A stretch of DNA of 64,000 nucleotides from Sclerotinia nivalis (Eukaryota > Ascomycota > Leotiomycetes > Helotiales > Sclerotiniaceae), in NCBI GenBank assembly GCA_029531795.1, contig JAPEIS010000001.1:1674001-1738000 (forward strand), in the 5' to 3' direction. The translations under genes and the position numbers were made by a program. Positions 21,362 through 32,702 of the stretch are shown piece after piece. Numbering within the stretch: the first letter of the stretch is position 1; each line of letters starts with the position of its first letter. The notes below the pieces were generated by a model. The model searched no databases and had not been told where the DNA came from. It saw only the letters and a program-made list of their open reading frames with translations.

Positions 21362-21946
21362 ATGATTAATAGTTCCGACCCATCCCCGTACAGCAAATTC
21401 CAAACTTCCACTTCATTTGGTGCCCACCAGCAATATTTACCTCTCTCTCTCAAGCCTACAACACACTCCACTCCTTCTAGTCCCGTTTCTAAAATGATCT
21501 CACAACCTCTAATCCTAGACCGATTTCCCGGAACCCGCCCACCGCCCCTAGATTGGCAAATGGAAACCATCCAAATGTCCCGTAAACGGTTGTCCGCCTT
21601 CCAAGCTTTCGTTCTCGAAACCAGAGAAACGTTTTCGGAAGCCGAGGAAGTAGGTGATGCAATTCGCAAATCCGAAGTCACGCCGGATATATGAATGCGC
21701 ATACATAACGCGGCATTGTAGGTAACCAAACGCTACGGGATCCATTTCTTTTCACCTGTTGAGGAAATTACTGTGTTGATAGACATTCAATCTCTAATAC
21801 TGTATTTGCCACTACCATTTGTCAAATTGAAATAGGCGTCAATGAAGCCCTCCACCACGTTGCAGCCACGCCTCGATTATGAGGAGAGAGCAGTTACGTT
21901 GTTGGAGCGCGTGCCCAGGATCCAGGAAGGAATATACGGGACTTAA
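21362..21946 (+). CDS. Possible two-exon orphan protein (132 aa)
   Basis: Exon 1 is 21362-21649, ending at a GTAGGT donor, and exon 2 is 21836-21946, after an AAATAG acceptor. Both are phase 0, giving 132 aa. The joined C-terminal part is charged and helical (RLDYEERAVTLLERVP) and the first exon is Pro/Ser-rich then amphipathic. A further open stretch at about 21950-22104 in another frame also looks coding, so the true model may extend further or the locus may be decaying. No family recognised. Confidence 0.33.
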
Positions 21947-22104
21947 GTATGACAGCTAGAGTCTCTAGGGAGGTAATAGAACTTCAAGAGTATGGGTTAG
22001 CTGAAGTGATGGAAGCGACTGACGTGCGGAATTTGGCGAGGATTAGTGATATGGCACCAGAATTCGAGGAGAACAGAGCGACGTTGGGATATACACGATG
22101 CTAG

Positions 22105-22548
22105 AGCGGAGCGGCATGGAGGAAGAAATGCGTTCACGGTAATTTTTGAATAGTAAAGGGATCTGAACAGAAGGAGTCAATATCGGCTAAGGTAAAACCA
22201 CCCTAAAAAAGCCCAAAAAAAAAGTACCATGGCTCCAATATCGTGTAATTTGGAACATATATTGATTCCAACTGTCTGTCTTATACAGTACTCTACATAA
22301 TCTTTCTTACCCATGCAAGAAATGCTGACCATGGTACCCACATAATCTTTCCCGCCCCGGAACGCCATGCTATGTATTTAATACAAAAGAGGGAAGAGTC
22401 TGCACATCCGTTCATCCGCAGGGTAGACTCGTTCAGGTTCGTTCGACGTCGTCCATCACTTCAGGTATATATCGGGATAACATCGTTTCTCAACCGTCCA
22501 AATCTATCCGTCCTGTAACCCATCAGCCCCGCGCCTCAACCACTATTA
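22105..22548. other. Intergenic region downstream of PAM16
   Basis: No gene seen. It includes a poly-A tract near 22212-22223 and the 3' flank of PAM16. Confidence 0.45.
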
Positions 22549-23089
22549 TCACCGGTCCTTAAAAACCTTCGGTTTCCACCCCTCCCTCAGCTCCGCCTCC
22601 CTCTCCAGCGTTTCCGCCTTAACCTTCACCTCCCGCTCTAACCTCTCTCTCGCCCTCAGCACTTTACTTTGCAAATAGAAACTCCCTCCCTTATTCGGAT
22701 CATTCGTATCGAACAACTTCTTAAACCGCGACATGACGTCTTCCATGTCCATGTTTCCTTCTTTCGGTGGTTTGACATTGAGGATTTTGCAGGCTTCGTC
22801 TAATGTGAGACCGTTAGAGGAGAAAGCCGCACCGCCACCAGCAGAACCAGATTGTTGCGCTTTTTGGTATGCCGAGGAGGCTTTGGCTTGTTTCCAGGAT
22901 TCTGATATGGCGCGCCCGAGGACCCGTGAGCCGGTTATGACGACTTGGGTTATTATACGGTGGGCCTTGAATGAATTAGTATGTAATTTTTTCATATTCA
23001 GTGTGAAAGGATGGTATCATAGTTGTGAGAATTGCATGTTAATGAAGTGTGTGGGAGCTGTGAGAAACTTCTCATTATATACATACCAT
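22549..23089 (-). CDS. PAM16: Mitochondrial import motor subunit Pam16/Tim16
   Basis: Coding exons are 23089-23087 (only the ATG) and 22965-22549 (420 nt, 139 aa), separated by a 121-nt GTATGT..AAG intron. Pam16 is the J-like partner of Pam14/Tim14 on the matrix side of the TIM23 import channel and restrains J-protein stimulation of mtHsp70. The protein starts AHRIITQVVITGSRVLGRA, the family's N-terminal membrane-associated segment. A Gly/Ser-rich linker follows, then a J-like domain (LTLDEACKIL...DTNDPNKGGSFYLQSKV) that lacks HPD, as expected. Length is typical. The long exon also has an upstream in-frame ATG within the intron, which would add a non-conserved N-terminus; the ATG-only exon restores the family start. 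It diverges from YIP1 with 381 bp between starts. Confidence 0.9.
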
Positions 23090-23470
23090 GATTAGGAAGT
23101 TGCGACTGTCAATAACAGTCCTGGTCAATTGAAGCTTGGATTATGGTAAAAAAGATCGGTCACTGTTCACCAGAAGGCGGGAGATAATGTAAATTATATC
23201 TCCAACTTTTTCCCGGAATAACCTTCCGCCATCGGCCGACGTTGCAGGGTTACCAAAGAAATCCATTTATGCCTAAGGCTAGTAACCCGTCCTCAATCCT
23301 CCAGCTAGCTCGTACCTCTAAAAAAGACACCTTAAGACACCTGAACAACAAATAATCAAAACAATCACAAATGCTTCTCCTATTCCACATTAGCGTCCCA
23401 ACTCACTAAATTCCATATTGAATAACCTGCAATACAAATTTCACAGCATTTACCCTCCATCTTTCAAAAG

Positions 23471-24459
23471 ATGTCACAATTTTATTCCTCCCCTCCCCCC
23501 AATAATCCTTACGGCGCATCCAATACCGCAGCTCAAAACCTCCAATTCTACCCCTCAACCTATACACCCGGTGCCGTCTCAGGTCACGCCACACCACAGG
23601 CCGCATATGGATATGGCATATCTCCTGCCGCGCAAGCGTATCCTGGTGGTGGAAGCGGCGGATTTGGATTCCCTGGAAATGCCCAGTCGGGTGTGAGTGG
23701 GCGGATGGGAGAGAGTGGTGGGTTAAGAACGGGGTGGTTGGCCGCATTTGGAACGGAGGGCTATGATGGGGAACCACCGTTATTGGAGGAGTTGGGAGTG
23801 AATTTTGGTCATATCAGGGGTAAGGTATGGTTATTGTTTCAATTATTGTTTTCTCGAGTCAAGATGACTTCTAGATGGGATGTGCAGATGCTAATTTGAA
23901 TCAACAGACATTAGCAGTACTAAATCCTCTTGCGCACATTGATCAACACATAATGGACGATTCTGATCTCGCGGGACCTATACTCTTCTTCCTATTATTC
24001 GGAACCTTCCTCCTATTTTCGGGAAAAGTACATTTCGGATATATATACGGATTGGCACTGCTCGGATCCTCCTCTCTCCATTTAATCCTCTCGCTCATGT
24101 CACCACCTCTTAACACCGATCCTAACTCCCAACAATCAGTCGGGCCCTCACATCTCTCTTCTACCCTCACATTTCCACGAAGTGCTAGTGTGCTGGGATA
24201 TTGTTTATTGCCATTGGTACTCACGAGTGTGGTGGGGATTATTATGCCAATGGACGGGCTGGTCGGCTATGTCTTAACCACATTGGCGATTGTGTGGTGT
24301 ACGTACAGTAGTAGTGGGATGTTCTGTGCGGTAGGAAGAATGAAGGGAATGCGAGGATTAGTAGCCTATCCTCTAGCCTTATTTTACGTCGGTTTTGGTA
24401 TTATGGGAATCTTTTCAAGTAGGGGAGTAGGTACATTAGGGAAGGTTGCGGGAGCATAA
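23471..24459 (+). CDS. YIP1: Yip1-family Golgi/ER membrane protein
   Basis: Two exons, 23471-23824 and 23908-24459, phase 0 (906 nt, 301 aa). Yip1 acts with Yif1 and Rab/Ypt GTPases in ER-to-Golgi vesicle formation. The cytoplasmic N-terminus (about 110 residues) is rich in Pro, Gly, Tyr and Ala and ends with the family motif PPLLEELGVNFGHI. The intron follows. Exon 2 then has LNPL...IMDDSDLAGPI and five hydrophobic segments covering residues about 145-295, matching Yip1 topology. It is the divergent partner of PAM16. Confidence 0.92.
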
Positions 24460-24967
24460 GTGCACTAGAAAGAGTTGAAAGAAGATATCTGTATATCCGG
24501 AGGCGCGTGCAGCTTGTGGGGAGTCGCGGTCTACAAAACGGCACGGTATGAAAGATTCCAGTGATAATTTATATGGTATAGGAAGGGAAGGGAACGGTGG
24601 GTCAGAAGGATGGCATGGTCTGGCATGGTGTGTGGTCTGGGATCTGTAAGAATAGGTTCTACTTTACTTGTACAGCATAGCTCAAAGTACTCATTCGAGG
24701 GAAGGAAAAGCCATAGGAGTGGGCAAACAGATAGAGAATGAAAAGATACCCCCAATATTCCAAATCATGTGCAGTTACTTTACATAGGTCATGTCGCGCG
24801 TATTTAAATATACAAAATCGGTTTGGCGTTCTAGAAACGGTTACAGTCCACACGATATGGTATAATACCTCCTTAACCCCCCATGACAAAACCGAGTTTC
24901 CCCTCCTATGCCAAACACCATATTTACTCCAAGCCCAATCCCAATCCCAAAAGCCCCGCCAACCCAC
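24460..24967. other. Convergent 3' intergenic region
   Basis: About 500 bp between the 3' ends of YIP1 and the Pex30-like gene; no coding signal of its own. Confidence 0.5.
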
Positions 24968-26707
24968 CTACTCCAAGCCCATTCTGGCATCATCACTAAG
25001 GCCCCAGTCCGTTGCCCTAGGCCTCGTAAACGGCCTTTCGTCATCCGCTTCCGATTGTAAACTCATGCTACTCTTCCTACTTCCCCTTTCTAACCTTTCC
25101 TTTTTCAAGCTACTTTTCTTGCTACTGAATCGTCCACTCCTATTACTCGTCAAACTGGCATCATCACGATCTGAATATTCCGGAGGCGGACTCCTCGATC
25201 TCGAAGCTGAGAGTGATGAAAGTCGCGTGCGGGCAGAGTTTGAGTCTAGGCTTGGAGATGCTTGAGTTGGAGTTGGGGAGGGCGTTATTTCTGTGCTAGA
25301 TGTGATTTCGACAAGCTCGGCATCACGGTACCATTTCCTTCGGCGGGTATATCTTCCCCATCCGTCTTGCCCACGACGACCATTTTGCCACTGTAGAAGA
25401 TTAGCTTTACGTGTATTAAATGTTCGAGGGATATGGATAATAAGTACTTTGTTGTCATAATATATCCACCCTGCTCCTCCATCACTCTCAGCCTTAGGTT
25501 TAGAGCCGCCTTCATCATGCTCGGTGGCTCCTTCAACACGCCAGCGACTACCTTTAACCCATCTCCATCTCGCACCGCCACCCTCTACATCTGGCAATTC
25601 AAACTCTTCTTTTGGAGGAACCGGATTCAGGTGTTCGTCTGTCCAGGCAGATCTCTCATATGCAAATAGTGAAGTTGTCCATCCTAGTCCAACCCATCTA
25701 CGTTGATTTTCATATATAATGAATGTAAATTTTACCCCCGGTGCTTCTAGTCTTCTCTTAATAGCTGCATCTGCTGCTGAAGATGCGTCGGCCGACGAAG
25801 ATGATGTGCGTGGTGGTAGAGGAGGTTTGCCATCGTTCCCATTGGTGGCTGGCGATAGCTCATCTGTCAAATGTAGGCCGGTTATCGCGGTACATATGCG
25901 GCGAACGAGAGATGATCTCCATAGGATCGTTCTTGCTATTCGATTCGGTCGAGAATGCCAAGTCAAGAAGATCGTCCCTGTTACCAAAGCAATACGTTTT
26001 GTGGTGATGACTTGTATGGGTGGGAGAGTCAAAATGATCCATATGGGTGTGACAAGAAGGATTCGTATTAAAAGTGTGGTAAGTGCTGGTCGAGTTGTAG
26101 CAGAGGTTGCAGTTCGTTGGGTTGATAGAAAATCCGTCAATTGTAAAAGAGGATCCAAGAGTACATTGCATCTTGATGTAAATATCTTCAAAGTCTCCAC
26201 GATCTCATCTAAAGTTTTCTGATGCTTGGTATTCGTCATCTCCGACTCGACCCTTTTGTGACCTTTTTTCTGTTTCTCTCCTGTCCAGCTAGTTGATGAT
26301 AAAGGGGAATATCGTCTAGAGTACATCCCCAATATTAAACCAATAACCACCACCAAAGGTCCAGCATATCGCATTACCACATCTCCATATAGTACGAATG
26401 CCCAAAAACTAGCGACGAGCAAGAAGCTCTCCCAAGGATCCCCACTCGTCCATGTTATTAATCCTGCAAGTTTATTGAGAGGTAACAGGAAAGGATGCGA
26501 ATATGCTAAAGCTCTCGTAATCTGCGGAGGAGTCGCTAGTAATAAGGGGGACTTTTGATGAACGAGTATAGTAGATCTCTGCTTATTGGCAGATGAGGCA
26601 TGTGATAGAGTGACTGGAGAGAATGCAGCTATTGTCGGAGGGTTGGGATCAGTAGGAGTTAAGGATCCGCCATGGTTATCTTTTCTTGAAGTTGGAGTAC
26701 CAGACAT
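24968..26707 (-). CDS. Pex30/31/32-like peroxisomal/ER membrane protein with DysF domain
   Basis: Single exon, 579 aa from the ATG at 26707; the frame also runs three codons upstream to a TTG that is not a start. Proteins of this group sit at ER-peroxisome contacts and regulate peroxisome number and size. The first about 70 residues are disordered. Hydrophobic, reticulon-like segments cover about 75-145 and 215-265 (SGDPWESFLLVASFWAFVLY and a later segment). A DysF-type domain follows at about 320-475, with the paired Trp motifs NQRRWVGLGWT, WRWVKGSRWRVE and GWGRYTRRRKWYRD. The C-terminal 100 residues are Ser/Arg-rich. Which paralogue (Pex30, 31 or 32) cannot be decided here. Confidence 0.85.
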   Translation of the reverse strand: MSGTPTSRKDNHGGSLTPTDPNPPTIAAFSPVTLSHASSANKQRSTILVHQKSPLLLATPPQITRALAYSHPFLLPLNKLAGLITWTSGDPWESFLLVASFWAFVLYGDVVMRYAGPLVVVIGLILGMYSRRYSPLSSTSWTGEKQKKGHKRVESEMTNTKHQKTLDEIVETLKIFTSRCNVLLDPLLQLTDFLSTQRTATSATTRPALTTLLIRILLVTPIWIILTLPPIQVITTKRIALVTGTIFLTWHSRPNRIARTILWRSSLVRRICTAITGLHLTDELSPATNGNDGKPPLPPRTSSSSADASSAADAAIKRRLEAPGVKFTFIIYENQRRWVGLGWTTSLFAYERSAWTDEHLNPVPPKEEFELPDVEGGGARWRWVKGSRWRVEGATEHDEGGSKPKAESDGGAGWIYYDNKVLIIHIPRTFNTRKANLLQWQNGRRGQDGWGRYTRRRKWYRDAELVEITSSTEITPSPTPTQASPSLDSNSARTRLSSLSASRSRSPPPEYSDRDDASLTSNRSGRFSSKKSSLKKERLERGSRKSSMSLQSEADDERPFTRPRATDWGLSDDARMGLE

Positions 26708-27599
26708 TTGATCCAACCAAGGAGTATCCTATTGATCTAGTTAATTGTGCTGAGGATCTTGAGGGATGGATTGTTGGGAAAAGCTAAGCATGGGGTAGAA
26801 ATTGGGTGACATACGAACGCAGCCATTTACCTGGTATTCACAACGTCATTTCTGATAACAGGCTATGTGACGGAAGGAAATGGTAGAGGAAGATCAACGG
26901 GCTGCCGTTGAAACTTCCAAAAAGGGAAATATGAATATATTAGACTGTAGAATTTGCAACAATGATAGAGAGAATAGTTCGAGATGAAGTAGAGTAGAAA
27001 AGTTGTTATTGATTGACTGAAGACTTACAATTGAACAATAGAAGGAATGAAGTGTTGCCAAACCGCACTCGGCATAAAATCCGGGGTACAATCACATGTC
27101 ACAATCAAATTGTCAATGAATGGAGCTGTAATTCTCCGAAAAGAAATACCGGTAGTACGATAGGTTAGGTATCAGAACCGGATGAGGATTCTCAAAATCA
27201 AAATATAATTTGATCATTATACCATTTTCATTCATATCCGTAGTATCAATACTCCGTACTGTGAAACCAAAGTATTCACTAGGTACTTCAATTCTTTCAC
27301 CTCATTGGTATCACTTCGGTGTGCACCGTAAGATTCAACAAGTGACCAACCTACACCGCATTGCATCCTTATATCAATTATCTTCACCGCCTTTTTTATA
27401 GTCACGGCAGATTGTTGCAGTACCTAGATTGGTCATATCAACATCAATGCGCTAACGTTTTAACCGATCAATATTCAAAAGGTTTATCAAACCCCAATGA
27501 CGCTCCACCCGCTCTTACATGAAACTTCTTCCATCAAAACAATTCAAACCTCAACCTCAACCTCATCTTCATCCTCATCCTTGCCCTTCCTTTTGCAAA
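26708..27599. other. Divergent promoter region of the Pex30-like and TRF4 genes
   Basis: About 890 bp between the two start codons. It is AT-rich with short ORFs only. An in-frame upstream ATG for TRF4 occurs at 27519 and would add 27 residues. Confidence 0.45.
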
Positions 27600-30085
27600 A
27601 TGTCGCGTCAACCACCGCTTCCGAATGGACTTCCTCCTCGACCTTCTGGATCTTTTTGGGATAGAGATAGAGATAGAGATGAAAGAAGTTACAATTACAG
27701 TACACCTGAAAGGAATCGTCGCGACATGGTTGATTCTTATCACCCTCGTCCTTCACAATACGACAGTTACGTACCCCACACTGCAAACCGCGATCGCGAA
27801 ATGTTTCAATTTAATGGCCACAATCTTCCTCCACCAGCCTATGGAAATTATGCTCCTGGTGTTCAACCTCCTCGTCGTCCTGCCGGAGCTGGGGATCCTT
27901 ACCGTATGAATGATGGATATCGTCCTCCTCCCCCTGCCCCCAGCTTCGATTTCCGTTATGATGCACCACAATCTATTGATTTCGAACAAGCCGACAGATT
28001 TCAATCTCGCGCCCAAGGTCGCAACAATAATCCTGGCGGTAATAGAGATCGGAATGAAGATCATCTGCGTCGTCGACGCGAAAAAGATCGACGCGACAAT
28101 AATCGTGGACGTGGTGGCTACCGTGGTCGGGGTGGTCCAAGATTGGCATCAGATCGAGTTTTCTTAAAAGGGAAACGCTCGCCTACTCCTGAACTCATGC
28201 CAGGTATGAATGAAGATGCTACTACTGATGTTAAATATAGAGATTTCGGCGACTTATCCGATAGTGATGAAGCTGAAATGGAGATGTCGGATGATGATGA
28301 TGACAATAACGATCAACCTAAGAAGAAGATGGCTCGTACTGGTGTAAAAACTGCAGATGCTGACAGTGTCCCCAAATGGTCAAACCCCGATCCTTACACG
28401 GCCCTTCCACCACCAGGCGAATCTGACCGAAAGAAGAAGGATGTCGTTAAGCTTATTCGGAAGGCACGTGTTACATCTGGTCAAGAAGGCCCTACCAAAA
28501 TTGATGCAGCTCAGGACGACTTCATCTCTTTTGATTTTGGTGCCCCCGAAACTATTGATAGTGAAGAAGATGAATACGAACCGCAACCCTTCGATCAGTC
28601 CGAACCCGGTTCAGCTAGATCGTTCAGTCATCTTGAAAACATTCGAAAGTTTGACATGCCTCAACAACCACAAAGCTACGCGAGTGAGACCAGAGAAGTT
28701 GTCACTCAGCCAACGAGCGTCAACAGCATGCCCATGGATGTTATTCAAACTCCAAAGAGAGCATCCAAACCATTGGATCTATCAACCGACCCTGCTTTAG
28801 GTAGCAGGAAGCGTACCGCTAGCGATGTGATTAAGCCTCCACCACTTGTGAATAAGCTCATCCCTGGTAAACCTCCCAAATCCAGTGGCGTCCTTCTTCC
28901 AGAGTGGCGCGTCAAGCCGGGTATGGACGACGCTCCTTGGCTCCAGGACCATTCTGATACGTCCAATATGGGATTTTGGTGAGTGATAGATCTCTTGCGA
29001 ACGCCATCTTAAAGCTAATACTAGTTCCAGGTTACACAAAGAAATCATGGACTTTTACCATTATGTCAAACCTCGCAAGTTTGAAGAAGTGATTCGACAG
29101 AGGTTACTTGTTAATTTGAAGGAGAATTTTCGCAAATACTATCAAGATGCTGATATACTGGCTTTCGGCTCTTTCCCCGCAGGACTCTATCTTCCTACTG
29201 CTGACATGGATGTCGTTATGGTATCAGACCAGTATATGGATGGCGGATATCCAAAATACAACAGCAAAAGTCACATCTGGCGTGTTAAAGGCAATGTTGA
29301 AAGAGATCGCCTCAATACTGGTAGAATCGAGGTGATCGTCGGTGCTAAAGTGCCTCTTGCGAAATGGGTGGATGGCTTTACAGGCCTGAAGGTTGATATG
29401 TCGTTTGAAAATGACACAGGCCTAATCGCAAACAAGACTTTTCAAGAGTGGAAGGCTCAATTCCCCGCAATGCCCATATTAGTTACCATTATCAAGCATT
29501 TATTGGCAATGAGGGGCCTGAATGAGCCGGTCAATGGTGGCATTGGAGGGTTTTCTGTTACCTGTCTTGTCGTAAGTCTCCTACAGAACATGCCACAGGT
29601 CAAGAGTAAAACTATGATACCAGAACATCATCTTGGTGAGGTCTTGATGGAATTTCTCGACCTTTATGGTAACGAGTTTAATACGCGCACTACTGCCATT
29701 TCGATGAACCCTCCTAAACTTTTCCCAAAGGTGAGTACTTTTCTCCATCGATTGTGTTCTAAGACTAATCCATTACCAGTCTTCGGCTCGTGACCTCTAT
29801 CGAGATTTCGATAAGCCAAAGTTTTCAATAATTGACCCAAACAATTCTGGCAATGATATTGCAGGTGGTTCGAAAAACACTCCTGCAATTCAAGATTGCT
29901 TTTCTGCTGCCTTTTCTGCTTTGCTGCAGAGCATGAACACTTTGCAAAACGCTGACCTTGAGACTCGCCGAAATCAATGTCTTCTTCGATGTATTATTGG
30001 TGGAAATTACGAATCTTTCAAGCTTCAAAGGGACCACCTTGCCCATCTACATGAACAACTTATTGGTCCAATTGAAGATGAGTAG
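27600..30085 (+). CDS. TRF4: Nuclear non-canonical poly(A) polymerase, Trf4/Cid14 type
   Basis: Three exons, 27600-28978, 29031-29730 and 29780-30085 (2385 nt, 794 aa). This is the catalytic subunit of the TRAMP complex, which adds short poly(A) tails to aberrant nuclear RNAs for exosome decay. The N-terminal 460 residues are disordered, with an RGG-like stretch near residue 180 and acidic patches. The nucleotidyltransferase core begins at the intron 1 junction. It shows GSFPAGLYLPTADMDVV (the GS motif and two catalytic Asp), the third Asp in LKVDMSFE, and the PAP-associated part GGIGGFSVTCLVVS. I chose the ATG at 27600 (MSRQPPLPNG) over 27519 because the upstream 27 residues are low-complexity. 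The C-terminal exon is short and acidic. Confidence 0.92.
27661..27680 (+). repeat. Hexanucleotide repeat encoding Arg-Asp dipeptides
   Basis: The unit ATAGAG is repeated just over three times inside TRF4 exon 1, where it gives a short RDRDRD run in the disordered N-terminus. It may be length-variable between strains. Confidence 0.5.
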
Positions 30086-31734
30086 TCTATGAATTCACGC
30101 TATGTTCAGGGCTAGAGCCATGTAACACCTGATTCATTTCCCGGTACATTTCCGCGTCGCTGAATATGCAGTACATAGGGGTGGTTATTTTATTGTCAAA
30201 GGCGTATGGATAAAGTCGATCAAGATACCCAGTTGGCGTTGAATGGACGGAAAGACATTGACTTGTAAAATAGTTTCGCAGATTCCTTTCTTTCCTTGCT
30301 TTTCCTTCTAGTTTTGGGGATCTTGAGTTGCAGTAGTTTTGATGATTGTCTTAACTGACCTCAACCTAGATGATCGACACGAGTCAAAGTCAATGCCATC
30401 GATCTTCAATGACAAACAGACGAGGCGCTATCGATCACTACAAACATGATACGCATACATTACATTGAGCGCAAATACAAATTATATTCTTTCATGCTGT
30501 CCCAAAAATTACTGACATACTGATCTCAATGAAGAAACTAACTACTGGTATGATACGATACACTAATCAAAAAATTTAGGCATTCCCTTCCAGGTAAGGA
30601 GGATGAACACAAAATCATATAATCCAGTCGGCGATTTTGATTGAGCCTCTTTTGATTCAGTCGAGATTGCGCAACGGCTGGGTTTCTTCTCTCTCGACAA
30701 CCCTTTCTCACTGTTGTCGTGCTTTGTGCGGCTATGGAGAGGAGTTTATGGGTGAAGAGAAGCGTGAATGTGAGAAGTCAAATGGACTCGAGCGATTTCT
30801 TGTTTTGCGTAAGCCGGCATCGATCGATATATCAACAAATCTTTGGGATATGTAGCGGTTGTTTCATTCCATGACGAGGTTTGGCGTTAAGGAGCTACCT
30901 AATTTTAGGTATTTTTTTTCTTTTTCTCTTTCTTGGTTGTGTGGTGAGTGAAAAAAGTTGGTAAGTGATTGAGAGAGGGTTTAATGATAACAAATGGGGA
31001 TGCTGGGCGTAGAAATTTATGGGGGATATTGGGGTGGGAGTGCGGGTATAAGGAAACGGACATGGGGATTGGGAAACGGGAGGTGAGGAGGTAGGAAGAT
31101 ATAGTGGAAATTGGATTAGGTACTTGGAATATAAATAACTGGTATTCCTTCCTGGGATGGCGATGGGGAAAGATGGTATTTATACTTTGGGGCAACTGAT
31201 TTTCTTGCTTTCGTGGAGTTGTAGGGTTGTGGGGAGGAGGTTTGTTGTAGTGAAGTGATAGAAGTGGAGATATTATGGAGTAAGTTAGTGCTTTGAGGAT
31301 GAGGAACATTTTGACTTTGCTACCTGGAGAAAGGCGGAGTGGTTTTTATTTTCTTGAGGTGATATTTGAGATATGGATTGAAGATTGTGGGAGGGAGGAT
31401 AAGGTTGATAGAAAAATGATGTAAAAGTACCTAGGTAGTTTCAATTAGATGGGTCCAATAGGAGGAGAGGAGCCGTTTAAAGTCTCACGGAGCATGGGTT
31501 ACAGCATGGAGTATAGATTTAAATAACCGAAAATAATTGTATTTGCAGAGAAAAAAGAAAAAGAAACAGATTAAAAGCCTAAAGAGTGCGGTATACTTCT
31601 CGAATAAAGAAGTATAGAAATACATGAAAGAAATACAAAGAAATAAAAATATACAACAGAAAACAAAAGACCTTAACGAGATGAAAACCGCGAGAAACGA
31701 AAAACCCAATTCCCTAACCACCTAAGTGATGAAA
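30086..31734. other. Gene-free region
   Basis: About 1.65 kb between TRF4 and the cysteine-rich secreted protein. The longest frame (minus strand, 30905-31309) is low in complexity and has no domain. An A-rich tract near 31545-31670 is compatible with the 3' UTR of the secreted protein gene. Confidence 0.45.
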
Positions 31735-32202
31735 TTAAGCACATTCAAACGGACATTGACAAACATGTGTATCCTTCGGCTCACCCAACAACGGCCCATC
31801 AAAACAAACGCAATCATCAACCGTATACTGTTTCCCGCCATAAACCCACCTCGGAACCTTAAACCCCCTCGTCTCATCAAACACATTCTGCAGAACAAGT
31901 GATTGATCCCAGCCCACCGCATCGACATAAACATTCTGCACGAGCCCATTGGAGATACCGCCGATTTGGACGCAGGTATTGGAATAGATGGTTGCGCGCG
32001 CATAGGCGACTAGGTTGTTGATGTTGGAGAGGTCGGTGTTGACGGCCATGGTGTTGGTGTTCCAGTTTAGGATGCATGTTTGCGGGTTGAGTTGCTGGGT
32101 GCACATGGGTAGGAGGGGGGTGGGGCGCGTGGAGACGAGGGCGGGTGCACTGAGTGCTGGGGTGAGGAGGGCGAGGAGGGGGAGGTAGTTGGTGAGTTGC
32201 AT
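31735..32202 (-). CDS. Small secreted cysteine-containing protein (155 aa)
   Basis: Single exon, 155 aa, ATG at 32202. A signal peptide is clear: hydrophobic residues 5-18 followed by an LSA/P cleavage context near residue 19. The mature protein has eight cysteines, an even number suited to four disulfides, five of them near the end (DDCVCFDG and HVCQCPFEC). No membrane anchor or GPI signal follows. Tyr, Trp and Asn are frequent, as in many secreted fungal proteins. It could be an effector or a structural wall protein; no family recognised. A TATA-like run lies upstream at about 32333-32340. Confidence 0.75.
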   Translation of the reverse strand: MQLTNYLPLLALLTPALSAPALVSTRPTPLLPMCTQQLNPQTCILNWNTNTMAVNTDLSNINNLVAYARATIYSNTCVQIGGISNGLVQNVYVDAVGWDQSLVLQNVFDETRGFKVPRWVYGGKQYTVDDCVCFDGPLLGEPKDTHVCQCPFECA

Positions 32203-32332
32203 TGTGGTTGGTTTGGTTGAGGGGTGAGATTTGTTGTTTTGTGTAAATTTAAACGTGATGTTTGAGGTATTCGTGTAGTTTTGAAACTTTTGCTTCGGTG
32301 GAGCAGAGTGGATTTGTTGAAGGCCAAGCTAT

Positions 32333-32340
32333 TATATATA
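32333..32340 (-). promoter_or_regulatory. Probable TATA element of the cysteine-rich secreted protein gene
   Basis: On the minus strand this reads TATATAAT, about 130 bp before the ATG at 32202. Match and position only. Confidence 0.35.
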
Positions 32341-32702
32341 CTTATAGTGGTAACAAAGGCATGAAGCTTGATTAAAATAACACCTTCTTTTTCTTCCACA
32401 CAAAGCTGCGGAATATCTATAAATGAACGTTCGTTAGTACATAAAGGAAGGGCAAGAAACTCGACAAGGACTTTATGAAAGTCAAAGGGATCTAAAAAGA
32501 CAACAAAAGGAGATAAAAGCTGATGAATGTATACTTAGTCTGACGGACTAAAGTAGGTTTTGGTCTTGTGATGGAGATGTAAGACTTCGATCTCTTGGAT
32601 TTGCTGCCTGAGTGTCCCCAATCCCAACTAGTCTACAATTTCAAATGATAATGGATGGTGAGTTAAACATTGAATAAAAAGCTATGGGTATCGAATTAAA
32701 AT

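Noticed and set aside
30905..31309. 134-codon minus-strand frame
   Set aside because: Low-complexity Ser/Pro/His/Tyr-rich product without a domain; likely a by-product of a skewed non-coding region.
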